Origin: VXYL01 sp964348085
Lineage (GTDB): Bacteria > Pseudomonadota > Gammaproteobacteria > Pseudomonadales > Azotimanducaceae
DNA: 44,416 nt
Reading direction: 5' to 3'
NCBI GenBank assembly: GCA_964348085.1
Contig: CAYGBI010000030.1
Span: 1-44,416, forward strand
Both the position numbers and the translations under genes were made by a program. Of this stretch, positions 41,169-44,416 are shown one piece after another; within the stretch, counting starts at the first letter, position 1, and each line of letters starts with the position of its first letter. The notes below the pieces were generated by a model, which had not been told where the DNA came from, did no database searches, and saw nothing but the letters and a program-made list of their open reading frames with translations.

Positions 41169-41228
41169 CTTGGGCTGGGGCGAAAGGCGGCGCCGAGAGG
41201 CGACGGCTTTCGTGGCGGCTAGGCGCCT
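41169..41228. repeat. Dispersed structured repeat, copy 2 (pair with 14951-15006)
   Basis: Matches copy 1 over an ungapped core: AAAGGCGGCGCCGAGAGGCG, then ACGGCTTTCGTGGC. The left AAAGGCGGCGCC and right GGCGACGGCTTT arms pair at ten of twelve positions around a GAGA loop, and most differences between the copies are compatible with keeping part of this stem. It sits directly after the palindrome at the end of uvrA. Confidence 0.5.
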
Positions 41229-41300
41229 ATCCGTTTCGCTTACGCACTCCTTTTGCGCGGGTTAGACTCTACCGCTTATCTAGTTTGAAGAGAGCCGTCC

Positions 41301-42605
41301 ATGAGGAACTTAGCCGTATCGTTCGCCGCGCTGACGCTGTTCGGTTGCATGGAGGCCGCCGACGCTCCGGCGCCCACGCCGGCTGCCGCGCCGGAGGCGA
41401 ACCCGCCGAGCGATCTACACGAGGCACCCGCGTCAATGGCCGGCATGTCCGCCGAACGCCTGCAACGCATCACCGACATGACGCAACGCTATGTGGACGA
41501 GGGCAAACTCGCCGGCGTCATCACTGTGGTCGCCCGCGACGGCCAAATCGTCCACTACGAGGCGGTGGGGCAACGCGGCGCGAATGATGAGCGGCCGCTC
41601 ACCAAGGACGCCCTGTTCCGCATCTATTCGATGAGCAAGCCGATCACCGGGGTGGCGGCGATGATGCTCTACGAGGAAGGCAAGTTCCAGCTCTCCGATC
41701 CGGTGGAGAAATTCGTACCGGAACTCGCGAACCTGAACGTCCTCGAGGACGGCGAGACGCGGCCGGCCGAGAACAAGATGACCATGCTGCACTTGCTCAC
41801 CCACACCGGCGGCCTTTCCTACGGCTTCAACCCGGCCGATCCCGTCGATCAGCAGTATCGTGAAGCGGCGCCCTTCGAGGGCAAGAACTTGGACGAGTTC
41901 GCCGAGCGCCTAGGAACCCTGCCGCTGAAGTTCGAGCCCGGCGCTCGTTGGCACTACAGCGTCGCGGTCGACGTCACCGGCTTAGTCGTGGAGCGTCTAA
42001 GCGGCCAATCCTTCGATGTCTTTTTGCAGGAGCGGATATTCGGCCCGTTGGGCATGGAGGACACGTTCTTCAACGTGCCCGAGGACAAGATGGATCGCTT
42101 CCTACCGAACCACTACTGGGATGGCGAGAACGAGAAGCTCATGGAGATGGATGAAGAATCCTTCACCAGCTACACCGGCACCGAGCTGTTCTCCGGCGGG
42201 GGCGGGCTGGTGTCGACCACCATGGACTACCTCCGCTTCAGCGAGATGGTGCGTCGCGGCGGCGAGCTCGACGGCGTGCGCCTGCTGAGCCCGAAGACAG
42301 TGGCGTACATGACCGCGAACCATTTGCCGGCGGCCATCGACGGCGGCGGCAGCGGCGAGAATCCCTTCGGGCAGGGTGCCAGCGGCTTCGGATTCGGCTT
42401 GGGCTGGGGCGTGGTGACGGACCCTGTCGCCGCGCAAGTAATCGGCTCGGCGGGGGAGTACAACTGGGGCGGCGCCGCCGGCACCGTGTTCTGGATCGAC
42501 CCGGTCGAAGACATGGTGGTGATCGGCATGATTCAGCTCATGGGCTCGCCGTGGCCGTTGCGGGCAGAGCTCAAAGTCTTGGCCAATCAAGCGATCATCG
42601 AGTAG
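41301..42605 (+). CDS. Beta-lactamase-family serine hydrolase lipoprotein
   Basis: 434-residue lipoprotein (lipobox LTLFGC, Cys16) with an Ala/Pro-rich spacer and a class C beta-lactamase-like fold. Catalytic Ser-x-x-Lys is in RIYSMSKPITGVAAM; the second motif is YSV in RWHYSVAVDVTG, with Tyr as presumed base; the third-motif region is YNWGGAAGTVFWIDP. Such proteins are usually esterases or peptidases acting in the periplasm rather than true beta-lactamases; the YSV and GAAGT variants agree with the esterase-like group. A candidate promoter TTGCGC-17-TTATCT lies at about 41253-41281, and GAGAG precedes the ATG. Substrate unknown. Confidence 0.9.
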   Translation: MRNLAVSFAALTLFGCMEAADAPAPTPAAAPEANPPSDLHEAPASMAGMSAERLQRITDMTQRYVDEGKLAGVITVVARDGQIVHYEAVGQRGANDERPLTKDALFRIYSMSKPITGVAAMMLYEEGKFQLSDPVEKFVPELANLNVLEDGETRPAENKMTMLHLLTHTGGLSYGFNPADPVDQQYREAAPFEGKNLDEFAERLGTLPLKFEPGARWHYSVAVDVTGLVVERLSGQSFDVFLQERIFGPLGMEDTFFNVPEDKMDRFLPNHYWDGENEKLMEMDEESFTSYTGTELFSGGGGLVSTTMDYLRFSEMVRRGGELDGVRLLSPKTVAYMTANHLPAAIDGGGSGENPFGQGASGFGFGLGWGVVTDPVAAQVIGSAGEYNWGGAAGTVFWIDPVEDMVVIGMIQLMGSPWPLRAELKVLANQAIIE

Positions 42606-42693
42606 TGCGCCGAAAGTCGCCACAGACTATCGCCTTGACAACGACTTTTGGTATTGTCGAGGAAAGTCGCATCCAAGCAATGGGGGAGTTTCG

Positions 42694-43344
42694 ATGGACT
42701 TAATGGGACTGATTGACTATCTCTTTCGCTGGGGCCACTACCTGTTCGGCATCACTTGGATTGGCCTCTTGTACTACTTCAACTTCGTCCAAGGCGGCTA
42801 CATGGCCAAGGCCTCGGACGAAGCGAAAGTCGACGCCTTCGCCAAGCTGGTGCCAAGCGCCTTGTGGTGGTTCCGGTTCGGCGCGCTGTTGACCTTCATT
42901 ACGGGCCTCTATCTGTTGTGGCTGATCATGGGCAGTTGGTCCGTGGACATCCTGCTCGCGGTCGGCATGGCCACGCTGATGTTCCTCAACGTCTGGCTCA
43001 TCATCTGGCCCAACCAGAAGGTGGTGATCGCCTCGAACGAGGCCGTTCGCGATGGCGGTACCGCCGACCCTAACGCCGCAGGCTCGGCTGCGAAGGCGCT
43101 GTTGGCGTCGCGTACCAACACCTTCTTTTCCGCGCCGATGCTGTTCTTGATGGGCTCGCACGGGAACTTCACCTTGGGGGGCGAGCAATCCACGACGGCG
43201 TTGATCATTGGCCTCGTCATCATCTTGGGCATCGAAGCGAACGCCATCTGGGGCAAGATGTTGACGCTCACGACAGTGCGGGGCGTTATCGTCTCCAGTC
43301 TTGTGCTGACGTTGCTGCTAGCGCTGGTGGTCGCCTACCTGTAG
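42694..43344 (+). CDS. PuuD-like (urate oxidase N-terminal type) membrane protein
   Basis: 216-residue membrane protein with about five helices. The first (LFRWGHYLFGITWIGLLYYFNFVQGG) is the hallmark of the membrane domain of PuuD urate oxidases, with its conserved His and Trp; others include FRFGALLTFITGLYLLWLIM, LLAVGMATLMFLNVWLIIWPNQK and TTALIIGLVIILGIEANAIWG. Full PuuD proteins carry a C-terminal cytochrome c domain; here the protein ends after the membrane part. Stand-alone versions are common in marine bacteria and have no proven role. The ATG has an excellent ribosome site (GGGGGAG, five bases before). Confidence 0.85.
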   Translation: MDLMGLIDYLFRWGHYLFGITWIGLLYYFNFVQGGYMAKASDEAKVDAFAKLVPSALWWFRFGALLTFITGLYLLWLIMGSWSVDILLAVGMATLMFLNVWLIIWPNQKVVIASNEAVRDGGTADPNAAGSAAKALLASRTNTFFSAPMLFLMGSHGNFTLGGEQSTTALIIGLVIILGIEANAIWGKMLTLTTVRGVIVSSLVLTLLLALVVAYL

Positions 43345-43352
43345 ACGCGATG

Positions 43353-43389
43353 GCGGCAGGGGCTCCCGGCACCGAGAGCCCCTCGCCGC
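43353..43389 (+). terminator. Long hairpin after the PuuD-like gene
   Basis: GCGGC-A-GGGGCTC and GAGCCCC-TC-GCCGC form a 12-bp stem with a small asymmetric bulge around a ten-base loop, starting eight bases after the stop codon at 43344. It is likely a terminator or 3' hairpin for the PuuD-like transcript, although no U-run follows. Confidence 0.6.
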
Positions 43390-43455
43390 TTGAGACGGAG
43401 TAGCGGGAAAGCTACTCTCGTCGCATCATCCACGGAACATTGCGAGGGATCGCCG

Positions 43456-44214
43456 GTGGCAGAAGAACCTTCGATTCGAGAAGGCGTGGCCCCTCGAACG
43501 CCAAGCCCGCAAGTCGCCGTGCCGCCCGGCGAGGGGCAACCCCGTCGATCACGCGGACGACCGTCCCGGAGCAGTTCCGTCGGGGCCAACTTCCTCAGCT
43601 TTCTCGTCGTAATCGCCATCGCCGGGCTGGCCGCGGCAGGGTGGTTCATCTTCACTCAACAGGAACAACTGCAAACCGCCAACGCGTCCTTGCAAGACGC
43701 GCGGCAGCGTATTGGCAGGATGGAGGACCGGTTACGCCTTACCGACGAGACGCTGTCCGAATCCGAAGCGGACACCAACGAGCAACTGACGTTCTGGGAG
43801 TCCGAGATTCGCAAGCTCTGGGATATGGGCAACAAGCGCAACCGCGGCTGGATCGAAACCAATCGCGCCAACGTGCAAAAGCTCACCGCCAACATAGCGA
43901 GCGCCGAGGCCGATCTCAAGACGTTGAAAAGCACCGTCGCCAGGCTCGACGCCAACGCGGGTCGGCAGCAGGAAATCGTCGACCAAGTAAACGCCATGGA
44001 TATGCGAATGCAGCGTCTGATCCAGCAGCAGCGCGACCTGGTGGACAAGGCCAACGCGGCGTCGCAGATCGCATCGAGCCTTAGCGCGAGCTTGGAACCC
44101 CGCGTTCGGGAGAACGAGGAGGCCATTCGGGCGTTCGACACTCATCGAGCGCAAATCAACGCGGACATCCGAGACCTGCGCCGGCAAGTCGGCATCGGTT
44201 CCGCCGGCCCTTAG
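43456..44214 (+). CDS. Single-pass membrane coiled-coil protein, function unknown
   Basis: 252 residues. A disordered Pro/Arg/Ser-rich cytoplasmic N-terminus (about 1-45) precedes one membrane helix (NFLSFLVVIAIAGLAAAGWFIF). The rest is a long periplasmic helical coiled coil (QTANASLQDARQRIGRMEDR, KSTVARLDANAGRQQEIV, DMRMQRLIQQQRDLVDKANA), with the recognisable stretch SEIRKLWDMGNKRNRGW found in similar proteins of Pseudomonas-like bacteria. No function is assigned to that group. GTG at 43456 is chosen because GAGGG stands seven bases upstream; the open frame begins 22 codons earlier without a site. Confidence 0.8.
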   Translation: MAEEPSIREGVAPRTPSPQVAVPPGEGQPRRSRGRPSRSSSVGANFLSFLVVIAIAGLAAAGWFIFTQQEQLQTANASLQDARQRIGRMEDRLRLTDETLSESEADTNEQLTFWESEIRKLWDMGNKRNRGWIETNRANVQKLTANIASAEADLKTLKSTVARLDANAGRQQEIVDQVNAMDMRMQRLIQQQRDLVDKANAASQIASSLSASLEPRVRENEEAIRAFDTHRAQINADIRDLRRQVGIGSAGP

Positions 44215-44225
44215 CGCCACATGGC

Positions 44226-44331
44226 GGTATTGCTCCCCTTGGCAATGGGGCGCGGACATTCCCAGCGGCCCATTGCCGGAGGCTCCGTGCGGCACGCTGA
44301 AGTGCGAGAAATCAACTAGTGTCCCGCACTA
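44226..44331. mobile_element. Second, partial copy of the 33.2-kb inverted-repeat element
   Basis: Read on the minus strand from 44331: TAGTGCGGGACACTAG then GTTGATTTCTCGCACTTCAG, which matches the inner part of the left end of the element at 33237 (17 of 20 bases over GTTGA...TTCAG). Further inside, CCGTGCGGC and CCCTTGGC-ATGGG recur in the same order in both. The opposite end is missing or lies in the coding region of the previous gene, so this copy is truncated. The palindrome CTAGTG-TCCCG-CACTAG at its outer end joins it to IS630-like sequence. Confidence 0.55.
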
Positions 44332-44344
44332 GAAACGTGTTGAA

Positions 44345-44416
44345 TTAATGATTGGGCTCCCGGACCTCGGCCAGCCACGCCCGGACCTTGGCGTGCTTGT
44401 GCGTGGCGTAGTCGTC
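44345..44416 (-). pseudogene. IS630-family transposase C-terminal fragment (window edge)
   Basis: The 23 residues before a TAA at 44345-44347 read DDYATHKHAKVRAWLAEVRE, then PNH. DNYATHKHxxVxxWL is the diagnostic catalytic-Asp region of IS630 transposases. Intact proteins continue about 80 residues (HFTPTSASWLN and the last catalytic Glu); here a stop comes ten residues after the motif, so the gene is truncated or frameshifted. The remainder lies outside the window. Sequence between the stop and 44317 may be the IS end. Confidence 0.75.

Noticed and set aside
41301..42605. True antibiotic-resistance beta-lactamase
   Set aside because: The Ser-x-x-Lys motif is present but the YSV and GAAGT variants, long linker and lipobox fit the esterase/peptidase-like branch; resistance cannot be claimed.
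42634..42660. TTGACA upstream of the PuuD-like gene as a -35 box
   Set aside because: The only -10-like TATTGT lies 11 bases away, too close for a sigma-70 promoter.
1..44416. CRISPR array, tRNA, rRNA or prophage
   Set aside because: No regularly spaced repeats with spacers, no cloverleaf-like sequence or rRNA segment, and no phage structural genes were seen when reading both strands.

Overview
This is a chromosomal segment of a GC-rich (visibly well above 60% G+C) Gram-negative bacterium. Gene content and order point to a gammaproteobacterium: the elongasome block nadD-rsfS-rlmH-mrdA-rodA-mltB-rlpA-dacA, the divergent ssb/uvrA pair, a FabV-type enoyl reductase, lipoprotein signals and SPOR/lytic-transglycosylase genes. 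A secreted protein with three scavenger-receptor (SRCR) domains, together with PhyH and TauD oxygenases, gives a flavour often reported for host-associated marine (sponge symbiont-like) lineages; that ecological reading is inference only.

Layout. 1-5687 (minus): a Bat-type operon, DUF4381-like lipoprotein > BatA > BatB > very long BatC-like coiled-coil protein > BatD (cut by the window edge), without the usual MoxR/DUF58 genes at its head. 5851-10433: TauD-like dioxygenase, a hydratase/acyl-CoA dehydrogenase pair, fabV and a VanZ-like gene. 10444-16289 (minus): ilvD translationally coupled behind a secreted subtilase with CARDB and P domains, then an argE-type deacetylase. 16583-21632 (minus): a Gly/Cys-tailed small protein, the 1042-residue PPC/SRCR/Calx-beta-like protein, and a PhyH oxygenase with an unusual N-terminal domain. 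21725-24118 (plus): a YejA-like peptide-binding protein and arfB. 24075-34753 (minus): metallophosphoesterase, Eis-like acetyltransferase, then the cell-wall elongation cluster and a LON-domain protein. 34.8-36.6 kb: a small island of less GC-rich, poorly characterised short genes. 36.6-44.2 kb: uppP, ssb, uvrA, a serine hydrolase lipoprotein, a PuuD-like membrane domain and a coiled-coil membrane protein. 44.2-44.4 kb: an IS remnant.

Main discovery-type observations: (i) a bacterial SRCR protein with a 1044-bp internal duplication; (ii) a family of short TA-bounded inverted-repeat elements, probably non-autonomous IS630 derivatives, found at 24.8, 33.2-33.4 and 44.2-44.3 kb, which supply the stop codons of two genes and abut the start codon of rsfS; a perfect palindrome also supplies the uvrA stop; (iii) a second dispersed structured repeat at 14.95 and 41.17 kb; (iv) several plausible genes below 80 codons. 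No CRISPR array, tRNA or rRNA was seen. No complete, clearly new multi-gene system could be demonstrated.
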